DNA of 64,000 nt from positions 5,392,293 to 5,456,292 of the forward strand of contig OZ025241.1 of assembly GCA_964019155.1 (NCBI GenBank), read 5' to 3'. Below the pieces are notes generated by a model. It did not search any database and was not told the origin of the DNA. It saw nothing but the letters and a program-made list of their open reading frames with translations. Source of the stretch: Osedax fenrisi. Its lineage: Eukaryota > Annelida > Polychaeta > Sabellida > Siboglinidae. Positions 45,280-57,175 of this stretch are shown here, piece by piece (the stretch's first letter is position 1; every line of letters starts with the position of its first letter). The position numbers and the translations under genes were made by a program.

Positions 45280-45577
45280 TACTTACTTTCTTAATTATAT
45301 TATTTGAATGCACACATATAAATTTATGCATATCATTGATTTTATTAGATAAGTTATTTAAACTATTCAGAGAAACAGAATCAGATATACTATTTGATTT
45401 ATCTATATCATTAGAGTTTATACATGTTTTACAAATAAATTTAAAATACGGAGAAGAAAGTAAGTGTAACGCATATTTAGATTGTGTTAGATTATTATAA
45501 TGATTAGGTAATATACCAGTTATAATTAAACAATCGCATAATATACCTCGGTCACATTTAATACATTTATCCTTCAA
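45266..45577 (-). pseudogene. Inverted LINE B ORF1 fragment
   Basis: Minus strand: KDKCIKCDRGILCDCLIITG, SPYFKFICKTC and a linker with NNLSNKINDMHKFICVHSNN, about 100 residues. It overlaps the plus-strand fragment (the DNA arms about 45163-45285 and 45450-45580 are inverted repeats) and continues further into ORF1, supplying the last CX2C pair of the PHD-like finger. Confidence 0.65.
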
Positions 45578-45993
45578 CGTGGATTTTAAAAATGGAAAAT
45601 AAAATACGATGTATGCAAATTTTATATTAATATATATTAATTAATATTATCAAGATTATTAATAGATTTAATTAAATTTTAAAATATAAATTTCATTGCA
45701 GATAAATTGTATACATTTTTTTAAATATCTACTTTATATTATTTATTTATGATTAACGAAATAAATATTAAATAGATAAAATGTTTCTATTTTAAAATCA
45801 ATTTTTATTTATATTGATATACATATTTTATATTTAACATCATTATTAATGGTTATTCTATCAAAAATAATGGAGGATAGGTCTGCAAATACCAATTAAT
45901 AAACCACTGTTTATTCAGTTAAACTAATTTTTGATTCATTCAATAATGTGCAAAATATTTATTTTATTAATTAATATATTTATTCTAGTTAAC

Positions 45994-45995
<2 letters not shown>

Positions 45996-46062
<67 letters not shown>
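45996..46062. repeat. (TA)n microsatellite
   Basis: About 33 TA units. Confidence 0.95.
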
Positions 46063-46065
<3 letters not shown>

Positions 46066-46179
46066 TATAACAATATCTTTTATTTTTATTATATTCTCCA
46101 TATAATTTATTTTTTGATTTACAAATATGTTGATTGTTGACTAAATATTTATTAAATTCTGAAAATGATGTGCCAAGTT

Positions 46180-46345
46180 TACAAAATGTACGTAAATAAT
46201 TGAAATTTAATTTCAAAGTTCGCAAATGATTTTCGAAAAATTTACGTAAATAATTAAAATTTAGTTTCAAAGTTCGCAAATGATTTTCGAAAAAGTTACG
46301 TAAATAATTTAAATTTAATTTCAAAGTTTGCAAAAATGTGTCCAC
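46180..46345. repeat. 54-55-bp minisatellite
   Basis: TTTCAAAGTTYGCAAATG recurs at 46210, 46265 and 46319 with TTTTCGAAAAATTTACGTAA between. On the minus strand it reads as an 18-residue repeat (LRTLKLNFNYLRKFFENH), probably fortuitous. Confidence 0.8.
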
Positions 46346-46399
46346 AGAATTTTCGAAAAATTTTCGAACAATTATTTGAAAATTATTTTCAAATTTGGT

Positions 46400-49235
46400 T
46401 TACTGGGTTCTATATGATTCTTAACAGAAACGTGGTTGCATTCGTCGGATACTTCAACGATTTCACAATTTCCTTCATATTTTACTTGTATACATAGATC
46501 TAGAAATAATGACAAACATGGCGGAGGTATTGGTATATTAGTTAATAATAATGACTTTAATATTAACTCTTATAATTATCTAGACTTATATAGTTGTGAA
46601 GCCATGACTGCATGTATTTCCTCAAAGTCTCGTGTATTATCACCCTACACTAAATTTAATATTATTATAATTTATAGACCACCAAATAAAAATTATACTC
46701 TTTATTTGTTGACGAATTATCTGATCTAGTTTTAAATTCGGATCCAATTAATACGATCATTGTTTGTAACTTAAATTTCATTTTAATTCTTTAGTTTCGC
46801 CCCATTCGGATTTGTGTATACTACTAGATCGTTATCCTTATTGCAACATATCACATTTCCCACTCATATAAAGGGTAACACACTTGATTATGTTATAACT
46901 AACTGTAAAACCAATATTATCTCAAATACTATCAGCTCATCACTTATATCTGATTATTTTTCAATTGTGTTTAATATCGACATTTCTAAGATACATATCA
47001 TAGCAAATGCTTGTTCTTACCGAATAATTGATTCTATTGACACTAATATATTTGTATCTGATTTTAATGATCTTGTATTCCCTGGAATTGATATAGCGCA
47101 ATTGAATGGTATACTAGATTTGTTATTGAATAAACATGCCCCAGTAGTTACTCCAAATATATCTAATACGCATAGGCACCTTGGTATAATAAAACTTTAA
47201 CTAACCTAACACGTAAAACTAGATACTATGAGAGATATTTTGTTAAAGAAGATCTGATATATCTTATGAATTATTTCGAAAGGTTTGTTCTGAATATAGA
47301 AATTCCATAAAGGAGTTTAAAATAAAATATATCAAAAATACAATTGAGTGTTGCTCAATTAACTCTCGTAAGTTGTATTCTCTTATTAATAATCTCACTG
47401 TTAGGAAGAATAATATAAATTTACCTAATATACCTGATAATAAAATATGTTTAACTTTTATAAATCATTTTCGGGATGAGATTACCAAGATATTATAATA
47501 TTACCGTGATACTATTAATATTGCTAAATATAATATAAGTATTAATCTCGATCCATTTGCTCCTGACTTTATTCCTGATTCTAATTGTTTTAAGGAATTA
47601 TAGTTTCTTAGATATTTACATGGTTTAAGATTTGTAAATATATGATTTGATTATGTCATCCTCGTCGACTAGTCCTAATGATATTTTACCATTTAGTATT
47701 ATTAAAAAACTTTCTTATACCCTTGTGCCGTATTATTCTACTATTGTTAATTTTTCTTTATACACTTCTAATTTTCCTACTATATTTAAACATGCGTTAG
47801 TTACTCCATTATTGAAGAAGTCTAACTTAGATTGTTCTAACCTCTCAAATTATAGACCTATATCGAAACTACCTATGCTAAGTAAAACAATTGAGAAATT
47901 TGTTAGTATACAAATCAGATACTTAATGAGTAATGATCTTTATAATATTTTTCAGAATGTATATCGACCAGGACACAGTACTGAGACGACTTTAATACAG
48001 TTAACTAATAATATAATAGGCTACTTAGATGATTCAGAACAGTCACACTTACTCCTTCTTGATACATCTGCTGCTTTCGATAGTTTAGATCATAATATTC
48101 TTATATCTAGACTAAGATCAATAGGTTTTAATGGTTCTGCACTAAATTGGTTAATTTTATATCTAGCTGATAGAACATACTCTATACATATTAAAAATGT
48201 TTATTCACCAAATGAATCTTTAATATATCGTGTTCCGCAAGGATCTCTAATGGGCCCTTATTATTTATGATTTATATTCTTCCTATATTCTAAAGTTATT
48301 AAACAATTTACTAATATAAACTATGTAATATATGCTGATGATATTCAGTTATATTGGAAAGTTCCTACTTGTAGCAATAATGTGCCCAATGAGTTAACAT
48401 GATATGCTTGAAATGTAAGAAAGTGGCTTATTCATAACTCTTCTAAAACAAATTACTTACTATTACCCTTAAACCTTTTATTTTTCCTAATCTTACCTTT
48501 GATTCTACAGTTAGTATTACAAGTGATTGTGCTAAATCTCTTATAGTAATATTAGATTCAAAATTAGGATTTACTCAATTTGCCACTTCACAATGTAGAT
48601 CCGCTAATTGTAATCTATTTAATATTAGAAAAATTATAAAGTACTTGAGTACGGCATCAACAATTGCGTTAGTGCAATCTCTTGTATTATCTCGATTACA
48701 ATGTTGCAATAGTTTACTAATTAATTCAAAACTGAAATTATTTTATGGATTAAATAGAGTCATTAAATTATCTATAAGATTAATCTTTTATATTAAGAGG
48801 TGTGACCAAATAAGTATTACAAAAAAATTAGGCGATTTAAATTGATTCCTTATGGACAATATGTGCAAATTTAAAATATTAAGCATAACTCATAAAACTA
48901 TTATTTTGAGAAAGCCTATATATTTAAATAAACTCCTAAATGAACAGCTAATGATAAACACTCGTCTGCAATATTTAAATTTATTATCAGTGCCGAAAAT
49001 ACATCTGATGAGAATTGGGAAAATATCATTCGGCTAGGCTGCTCCTTCTATGTGAAATTATATTCCCAAGTCATCACGACGTACAAGGAGTCACACTGAA
49101 TTCAAGAAGAAGTTGAGAATTTTGTTGTTAACTATTTAATTAATTTATTAATTTATTTATTTATATATTTATTTATTTTTATATATTCTCAACAATTGTG
49201 AGATTTTAAAATATAACGAGTGTCTAAATAAATAA
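46400..49235 (+). pseudogene. LINE B ORF2, decayed L2/CR1-like
   Basis: Endonuclease: LTETWLHSSD at 46419, GGGIGILVN, IIIIYRPPNKN near 46660, FPTHIKGNTLDYVITN at about 46855-46905. Reverse transcriptase: SSTSPNDILPFSIIKKL at 47660, LSNYRPISKLPMLSKTIEKF near 47850, LLDTSAAFDSLDHNIL near 48060, VPQGSLMGP near 48235, and YADDIQLYW at 48331. C-terminal: VLSRLQCCNSLLINSKLKL near 48680. About 2.8 kb with several stops and shifts. The 3' end has TTCTCAACAATTGTGAGATT and AATAAATAATGACC near 49230. It is related to LINE A but clearly older. Confidence 0.85.
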
Positions 49236-50105
49236 TGACCTTACTTTTCCTTACATATGTCATTTCTAGAATATTTTCACGAATAATTTGTTTTCAGAGA
49301 TAATAAAAAACATATCATATTAAGAAATAAAAAAATATTAAATACAAAATTATTTTCACCATTTTTTTATTTTGTGACATCCATTTAATATGCAGAAACA
49401 ATATACAGAACATCTCACAATATCATATAAAGTAAACCCATATAATATGTGCATGTGGGGTATCAGGAACTGTAGCTGAGATAATAGTTATATTTTAAAA
49501 GTGATATTGTCCCGATGCAACACTCTCACACTTATAATTAATATAATATTCGTTATATGAATACGTATGCATATGGCATGCCTATATATATCGACCAATT
49601 ATGTATTTTCATCGGCTAAAGTTAGGTATCAGTAATGAAGGGCGTGTTCACTAGAATTAATAAAAGCAATAAAGTATACGAATTCGTGTTTATGTATTGT
49701 AACGTATCTAGTTTACCCTATATTATGACCCGAGGTCAACATTCCTAACAAATTAACTTTACTTTTAAACTATATATTACAATAACTCAATAATATATGT
49801 ATATATATATATATATATATATAAGTAAGGAATAACCACAAGGTAAGCCACTACCTTAACTATTTATCAGCTAACGTTATAGTATATAACAGTATATAAC
49901 ATGTTCATGTATATAACTGTAGCTAGCACAATAACATATGTACGTATGGATAATCATATAATAATGTGGGTTAGGTTTATTTAAATAAATTAATCTGTAT
50001 ATACAATGTTAATGAAATATATTCGTACTATGTTATTTACATTGAAATATATGTATAACTATGAACATGTACTTATTTTTCATTTAATCAAGACTACTTT
50101 AGATA
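49236..50105. other. AT-rich stretch, no gene seen
   Basis: A slightly GC-richer part at 49440-49740 has no open frame. Nothing recognised. Confidence 0.4.
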
Positions 50106-50107
50106 TA

Positions 50108-51065
50108 GGGGAAAGTCCCCGATTACCGACCCCTAAATGATTATTTGTAATAACTTATTCAATATTAAATATATTTATTTGAAATTTTGTAATTATGCTA
50201 ATATTATGACAATGGATAATGTGGCTATTTTTAATTTTTGATATAATTATATTTACAAGAATAAACAGGTGGGTCGGTAATCGGATACATGTACCTAATA
50301 CCGAACCCTTCTCCTATTACCGACCCTCTAAAATAATCGTGATATAAATAATTATAGTATTATAATTTCCAATAAAAATAGTATATATACATGAATATAA
50401 TTAGTTATAATATTCACGTAATTTATTTTATATTGAATTTATGTTTTAATATTAATATTAAATTTACATTTAAACTTTATAGTAATTTTTTTCAAATAGT
50501 TTATATTATTATTTAATATTTATTTATTAATCACCTATGTATATAATAAACTGGAATCATGAATCCTAAGTCTATATTAATGATACACAAACAACTTACG
50601 ACATATTTTAAAGTAAAATACTGATCTATTTTGATTGGATATTATAAATCACATGGGGGTCGGTATTTGGGTAATTTAGGGGGTCGGTATTAGGAAAATC
50701 ATATGGGTTGCTATAATACAGATATTTTGGTTAATAGTTATTCAAATTAAATTATTTTTATAATAGTCATAAACATTTTATTGATCTATAATATTTTGCT
50801 CTGTATTAAGTTTTCTTTTGAATAATAAAGTATTTACAATGATTTAAAAAAAGTTATTATTCAAATATTTAAAAAGTAAAAATATAATATTACATTTTAT
50901 CGAATAACAATTGTAGAATTACATATTTTTAAAACAAAATACTTATTCATATTTATCATTAAATTACTAACAGTTCGTGTATATATTTTTTAATATCTCT
51001 TATAATTACTGAGATACGAGAGGGGGTCGGTATTAGGAGGGAGTCGGTAATCGGGGACTTTTCCC
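50108..51065. mobile_element. TA-flanked MITE with subterminal CGGTAATCGG repeats
   Basis: The left end GGGGAAAGTCCCCGATTACC and the inverted right end (GGTAATCGGGGACTTTTCCC) match over 26 bases with two differences, and both are flanked by TA (50106-50107 and 51066-51067). A GGGTCGGTAATCGG / GGGGTCGGTATTAGG motif recurs in both orientations at about 50120, 50270, 50300, 50320, 50645, 50680 and 51022. There is no open frame, so it is non-autonomous. TA duplication is what Tc1/mariner-type transposases leave, but the superfamily cannot be fixed from the ends alone. Confidence 0.85.
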
Positions 51066-51067
51066 TA

Positions 51068-51570
51068 CTTAAGTGTATACGTAAATGAAACTGATGTATA
51101 TAAACAACACGTATTCTTTATAATAAGTATACAATTGTGATTAGTTGTAACAATTAAATAGTAAAATATATTAGAGTGGTTGCGAAACGTGTTTCAATTG
51201 CATAAGAAATTGCTTCGAATATAATATTTTGAGAAAATTTACCAATAACATTTAAAACAAATAATTTATTTTAAATATATTTATAAATATATACACACAT
51301 TCATAAATATGTCAATATATTTAGAATACAAAAATAAATCGTATTAAACTAAATAAGAACGTTATTATGTATTCCATGGGTATATTACATATAAATTACT
51401 AGTTTCAATAGAATCAAATTTTCGTTATATATGATATAAAAAATAATAATATACTTTAGATTAATTGTTAGCAATACATTGCACATTGTATTGCTAAAAT
51501 AAGATTATCTATAAGAAATGTACACCTCATTATATTTGCTTACTTTTTATATATAACTCATACAACTGAT
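51068..51570. other. AT-rich spacer, no gene seen
   Basis: Nothing recognisable. Confidence 0.4.
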
Positions 51571-52845
51571 CAGGTTTTTAATTATGATTCAATTAATACA
51601 ATCATAGTAGGTGACTTTCATTTTAATTATTTAATTACGCTCTATTATTATAGGTGTATACTGCTAGATTTGTTATCCTTGTTTCATCGTATTTCATTCA
51701 CCAATCACATACAGGATAACAAACTTGATCATGTTATAACTAAATATATAGAAAATATTATCCTAAATGCATTCTGCGCATTCCTTTTACATTTAATATC
51801 GTCATTTCTAAGTAACATAACATATATAATTCTATTGAAACTTTATTATTTTGATACTGATATATTTATCTGATTTTAATAATCGTGTCTTTCCTGGAAT
51901 TTTATCACGCAATTGAATGATATATTAGTTTTATTATTGAATATACATGCTCGATTACCCATTATATTTATAATGTATTATATAACATATAATTACTTTC
52001 TTTCTATTATATTTTCGCAATATATTCAAATATGCGACATTTCGCAATAATGTAATTATTTTCCTACTTATAAATGTCCTCATTACCATGAATCTTTCAT
52101 ATCTAAATGTTTAACATAACTTAAATCATTGTTCTCGTTACATTCACTATATTTTAATATATCGATAACTCTTTCAATAGTCATACCTCATCCTTATAGT
52201 TCCTTAGTAATGTATCACCCACTCAATGACATATCAAGTTCATTTCAAATTAAGACTTTTAAATCTTAACTTTAATTCATTTCTAAAGTATTAATCCAAT
52301 ATTTATAAATTATCCGATCTGCTAATTTCCATCTTCGCACTATTCGATCAATTAGAAATCAATAAAATGTATTCAATTAATATTATAATACATTCTCTAG
52401 ATTTTTCACTTTTGATACTTTGTATTTCTTAACTAATCAATATCGCTCGACATATTAAAATTGGAAAAATCGTATACATAACACTATAGGTACGTCATAC
52501 ATTGCTATATATTATCACGATATCTACACTCTCATATGTAAATAACACCTTATCGTATATAAGCTACTTTTGATACCGCATCGCTCTCAATATTATGATT
52601 CACCTGCATATCTGGCATATTTATCGAAAAAAGGTTAAAGTATAGAAGTATCCGTTCATGCCAATAATGATAAATGTCGCTTTGGGAAATATATTTTTAA
52701 ATTGCAGTACATAACGTTATCAGGCACCAATATATATAGTATCGGATTCATCTGTTTGGAATCCAGACAATGTCATATGCAATTCTAACAATATAGAAAA
52801 TATTCAATTTTATTTCACTAAAATACTTTTTTATAGATGTAACCT
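51571..52845 (+). pseudogene. Heavily decayed L2/CR1-like LINE
   Basis: At 51590-51760 the plus frames read IIVGDFHFNY, then LLSLFHRISFTNHIQDNKLD and HVITKYIENIILN, matching the endonuclease of LINE B (FPTHIKGNTLDYVITN). At about 52300-52370 IRSANFHLRTIRSIRNQ matches the post-RT domain, and near 52560-52630 VYKLLLIPHR and SPAYLAYL match further C-terminal patterns. Most of the reverse transcriptase is gone. Confidence 0.6.
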
Positions 52846-52945
52846 TACTAAACGGTCTTATGAAGATAGAATTATTTTTCTTAATAATAAAACTTTATTT
52901 CAATGCAGGTTATTAGCTGATCTTACCCTATAATCTATCTATCTA

Positions 52946-52998
<53 letters not shown>

Positions 52999-53745
52999 GA
53001 TAGAAATTAAAAATACATATTATCCTTATAATATTAAAGTTAAAATGGCGTATTAATTATATTTAATTATTAGAATTAATATTTATGAATAATGGACATT
53101 TATTTAAAAGCATGGGTTATAACCCTAACATAATACTAATACAAATAATAACTGTCCTGTAATATTAAACATATGTCATTGATAAATAAATGTCCTTAAG
53201 TAGATCGGGCTTGATTCAAGCGCATCAACATAGTAAAATTGAAATTATTAATTTCAAATAGTTCAATATTATATATATATATACAGTGTTATATTGCACT
53301 ATATGAATAGAATAAATTTGAGTATCGGTGTAATATAAACAAAATAAATATCAATCTTGAAAATATGTAAATAATATACAGAATCGGTATTGATAAATAT
53401 CATCTCGTTATAAAATGTCAAAAATCACATCAATAAAGTGTATATATATATATATATATAAATATGTCTAAGTATAAATGTATATAAGTAAAATAATTAT
53501 TATAGTTTAATGTCACTTTTTCGCTATTGTTTTATAGCTAATTCTCTGCATTGTTATACATCATTATCTTCGTATTGGATGGATATATGTGTACCTATTG
53601 AATAGAGAATAACACAATTACACAGTGTATATTGTATTATAGTTATCTATTATATATATATATATATATATAATGCTAGAATAATAATATATACATATGT
53701 ATATATAATATACATATTTAAAATAAACAAATCTAACTATCTTAC
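52846..53745. other. AT-rich spacer, no gene seen
   Basis: (CTAT)n and (TA)n at 52930-52994; smaller (TA)n at 53440 and 53650. Confidence 0.5.
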
Positions 53746-55740
53746 CTATACATATCACCTTAATCTATCATCTCCCAAAATCACAATCCATATTATTATT
53801 TAATGAATATCATGATTTCATTCATAATCTTCCTTCGTATTTATTTCGATAATTTTATCGATAATTATTGGTGACTTAAACTATGACTTAATTCCCCTAT
53901 ATATTCTTATTGTGAATTTAAACTTCTAACTTAGTATCTTTCATTGCCCCAACATATATGATTTCCCACCCACTCCCTTAGTAATATATTATATTTAAAC
54001 CACCCACTAATCCTCGTATTGGATGTATAAACCATACCTCCCAAATTAAACTATTAACATATATTATTATTGAATAATTCTCTATACATTTAAATTCACA
54101 AATAGTAAATTAAAAAATATTACTTAAAAATATGTTAAGTCTATTTACCTACCAAACTTTATAAGCAATTTCAAAACTGTAATTTATTCTTCCCTCTGGC
54201 TGGTATTCATAAACTCCGTTATCTAAATTACTATAAATCTAAATGAACCTACAAAAACTACATTGATTACTGACCGCCTTTTCTCCCTAGTTCTCTCATG
54301 AATTTCAATCTTCAAGAAGGGTGTTTACAAATTAGAGGAACAATTTCTAAAATATGTCCTACTGAAATAAAAAATGAGTTCGATATTCACAAAAAATAAC
54401 AAATCTACTATATCTCGATCAAAATCCATATATTATAATAAAAAATATAGCATTGATCTCCTCTGATCCTCACATATTATTTAACCTGTCAAATACAATT
54501 CTCTCTCAATCAGATGAAAAATCCTCCACGATGTTTTCGATCACGTCAAATGTTTAACTATGCTCTCTATTTTAACTATGCGATTATATTCCATCACTAT
54601 ATATAATACTCATCATATTTACTGGTTAAGTATATTCACTATCCCTTCCCTATATTAAGTAATATATCTACTAATGAAAACTCACAGTACCTCCCTCACT
54701 GATCCCCTATCAATATCATTATACCACAAACTTGCACCCTTATTTTCTTCTATTTTTTTGATAATATTTAACTCAATAAACTCTGGTCAGTTTTCACCCA
54801 GCCTCAATACTGGAATAAGCTTTCCTATCATTGGCCCAAATCCCTTATCAATTATTATCCTATATTCCATCTACTCTAATTAAGTGAAAAATTGGAAATA
54901 AGTATCTCCAAAAAACACAAATACAAATAAACATACTCTTTTCTGTCTCTATGATCCATTTCAAGGCGCTTTTCGTAAGGGTCATTCGACTTAAATATCT
55001 CACAATATTGTATAGCTTAAATAGCAATACAATTTCCAGCTAATCCTATTTAACCTCTCATCTGCTGTCGATACCATGTACAATAATATATTAATCGTGC
55101 TGCTTACTATGATGGGTATATCTGGCTTAGAATTGCCATGGTTTACTTCATATATTTTACCGCAAAATCTCTAGTATGATAGAAAAATCTTACTCTCCTC
55201 TTTCTCCGCTTAACCGCGATTCTAGTTTATTCATATTTTCTATTTATATCCGATCTATTGCACATCTAATTAATACATTTCCAAATATACACTAGCATAT
55301 TTTACTGATGATATTCAACTGATTACCATTATTCTTATAAATTCTCATAATACCATTAATAATGAAATAATCGAGTGTGCAAACTACATAAGATTATGGC
55401 TAATCTCAAATAAACTACTAAGTAATGTATTAAATACGATTACACATGACATATCTACATATGATACTTCCTTTTCAAACTTTACTCTAAACAACATGAT
55501 TATTTCGCTTTCCCATTCTATCAAAAACCCAAGATTAGTATTTGATGATAAACTATCTCTATACCTCTAATCGCTAAATCATCCACAATATTATGGTGGT
55601 AATAGTTATTGTTATCTCGATTTATCTTCAACGTGTTATTACTAATTATGTTTATATTAATATTATCTTATTATTCCCGCACGAGCGAAGGGGCCTACAA
55701 TGTAGATCCTGCAAACGATATAGGTTACATTAATATTAAT
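53746..55740 (+). pseudogene. Heavily decayed L2/CR1-like LINE
   Basis: Scattered blocks in order: IIGDLNYDLIPL (about 53865), LTDPLSISLYHKLAPLFSSI at 54695 with NSGQFSPSLNTGISFPIIGP, FQGAFRKGHST near 54960, LSSAVDTMYNNILIV near 55055, GISGLELPWF near 55110 and FTDDIQLITI near 55300 (the YADD box with Ala lost). It ends with a 3' tail holding CCCGCACGAGCGAAGG at 55676, shared with the minus-strand tail at 24426. Confidence 0.7.
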
Positions 55741-55879
55741 AATTAGTAAAGGGTACATATTATTTACTACATACATAAAGAATAATATGATGATATATAC
55801 AATAAATGTAAAGTTTAGTTTTATAAAGTATAATTTTATAATATTTAACTATTATTATTAGTTATATCTAACATATATA

Positions 55880-55921
<42 letters not shown>

Positions 55922-56393
55922 CCATTTCCTGGTTCATTTTTGACACATCTTAAATTATAAATTCATTTAAATCCTTAAGTATCATCAAAAAGCTAAGTGT
56001 ATCTTATAATATAATATTTGCATAGTACTTATAAACAAATATTACATAAAATACATTTATAATTTTATATTAAATGTATTTTATTGATACTAAAATTAGC
56101 ATTATATGATATTTTATTGGAATTACTGAACCGTGACATTTAATTTGTCACTACATTATATATTTAATTTCATAAACATTATATATGTATGTACTATAAC
56201 ATAGTGTTTTGTTTTGTTTTGTTTACATATATAATATTTATTAATATATAAGGTTTCAATATTCTATATTATATTCTTTAAGAATTTATATATATATATA
56301 TATATATTACTATTCTTAAGTATATGTATAATAAAGTAGCTAATTATTTTTTAAAAAATATTCGTTTATTGTAATATTAAATTAATCTTGATC
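55741..56393. other. AT-rich, possible LINE D 5' leader
   Basis: (TA)n at 55870-55918 and 56288-56307. No clear LINE start was seen. Confidence 0.4.
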
Positions 56394-57101
56394 ATGTCAC
56401 CAATATCAAATGTTAAAATAATAAAATATATAAACGAATTAACTTCTAAAGTAGAAAAATTGTCAGATATTGTTACTTATCAAACTAAATTAATTCAAGA
56501 GCTTAAGACAGATAACAGTAATCTAATAAACTTGATTAATACTGAGTTTAAAAAAAATAGTGAAACAATACAGAAATTACCGTTAAAACAAATAACTAAT
56601 TCATTAATAAAATTAGATAACAATATAAACGATAATACCAGTAATACTATAATACTCACAAATAACAATACAGAGGATACTACATCATATGAAAGTGAAG
56701 ATAATATAATTAAATTTCTAAAATCAAAGCTAGATATAGAATTAGAAAAAGGAACTATTATTAATATAACTAAATCAAATACAGAAGATACAAATATCAA
56801 ATCATCAGACACAGTACAATCAGATAAATATTTTATAACATTAGATAATCATAAGTCTATGGTAAATATTCTTAAAAAAAAACTATTGTTAATAAATACA
56901 AACTATTATTTAAACAAAAAACACCCAAATAATATTAATAATATATTCTACAAAACCAGACAGTTGGTAAAATCAAAGAAAATTACTAATACCTGGGTTT
57001 TTAATAATAAAGTTTATATCAGTACTGACAAAAAAAATAAAATAGTGATTACAGATACAACACAATTAATGTATTATACTGAAGTGATTTCAAATACATA
57101 A
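56394..57101 (+). CDS. LINE D ORF1: coiled-coil, FP-like RNA-binding protein
   Basis: ATG at 56394 (an upstream TTG is ignored); 235 residues. Residues 8-75 are heptad-like (KIIKYINELTSKVEKLSDIV), a coiled coil for multimerisation. A Thr/Asn-rich linker and a central strand-rich part follow. The C-terminal LNKKHPNNINNIFYKTRQLV and KSKKITNTWVFNNKVYIST fit the pattern of LINE ORF1 proteins related to the baculoviral FP family (L...NR.LF..AR.L.K...I...W...GKI.VR). The frame is intact. ORF2 starts 74 bases later in another frame behind a T-rich spacer. It likely packages LINE RNA. Confidence 0.75.
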   Translation: MSPISNVKIIKYINELTSKVEKLSDIVTYQTKLIQELKTDNSNLINLINTEFKKNSETIQKLPLKQITNSLIKLDNNINDNTSNTIILTNNNTEDTTSYESEDNIIKFLKSKLDIELEKGTIINITKSNTEDTNIKSSDTVQSDKYFITLDNHKSMVNILKKKLLLINTNYYLNKKHPNNINNIFYKTRQLVKSKKITNTWVFNNKVYISTDKKNKIVITDTTQLMYYTEVISNT

Positions 57102-57175
57102 GTTCATATTTTATCTAATACTTTTATTTTATTTTATACTTTTATTTTATACTTTTTTATTTTAATATATTCACT

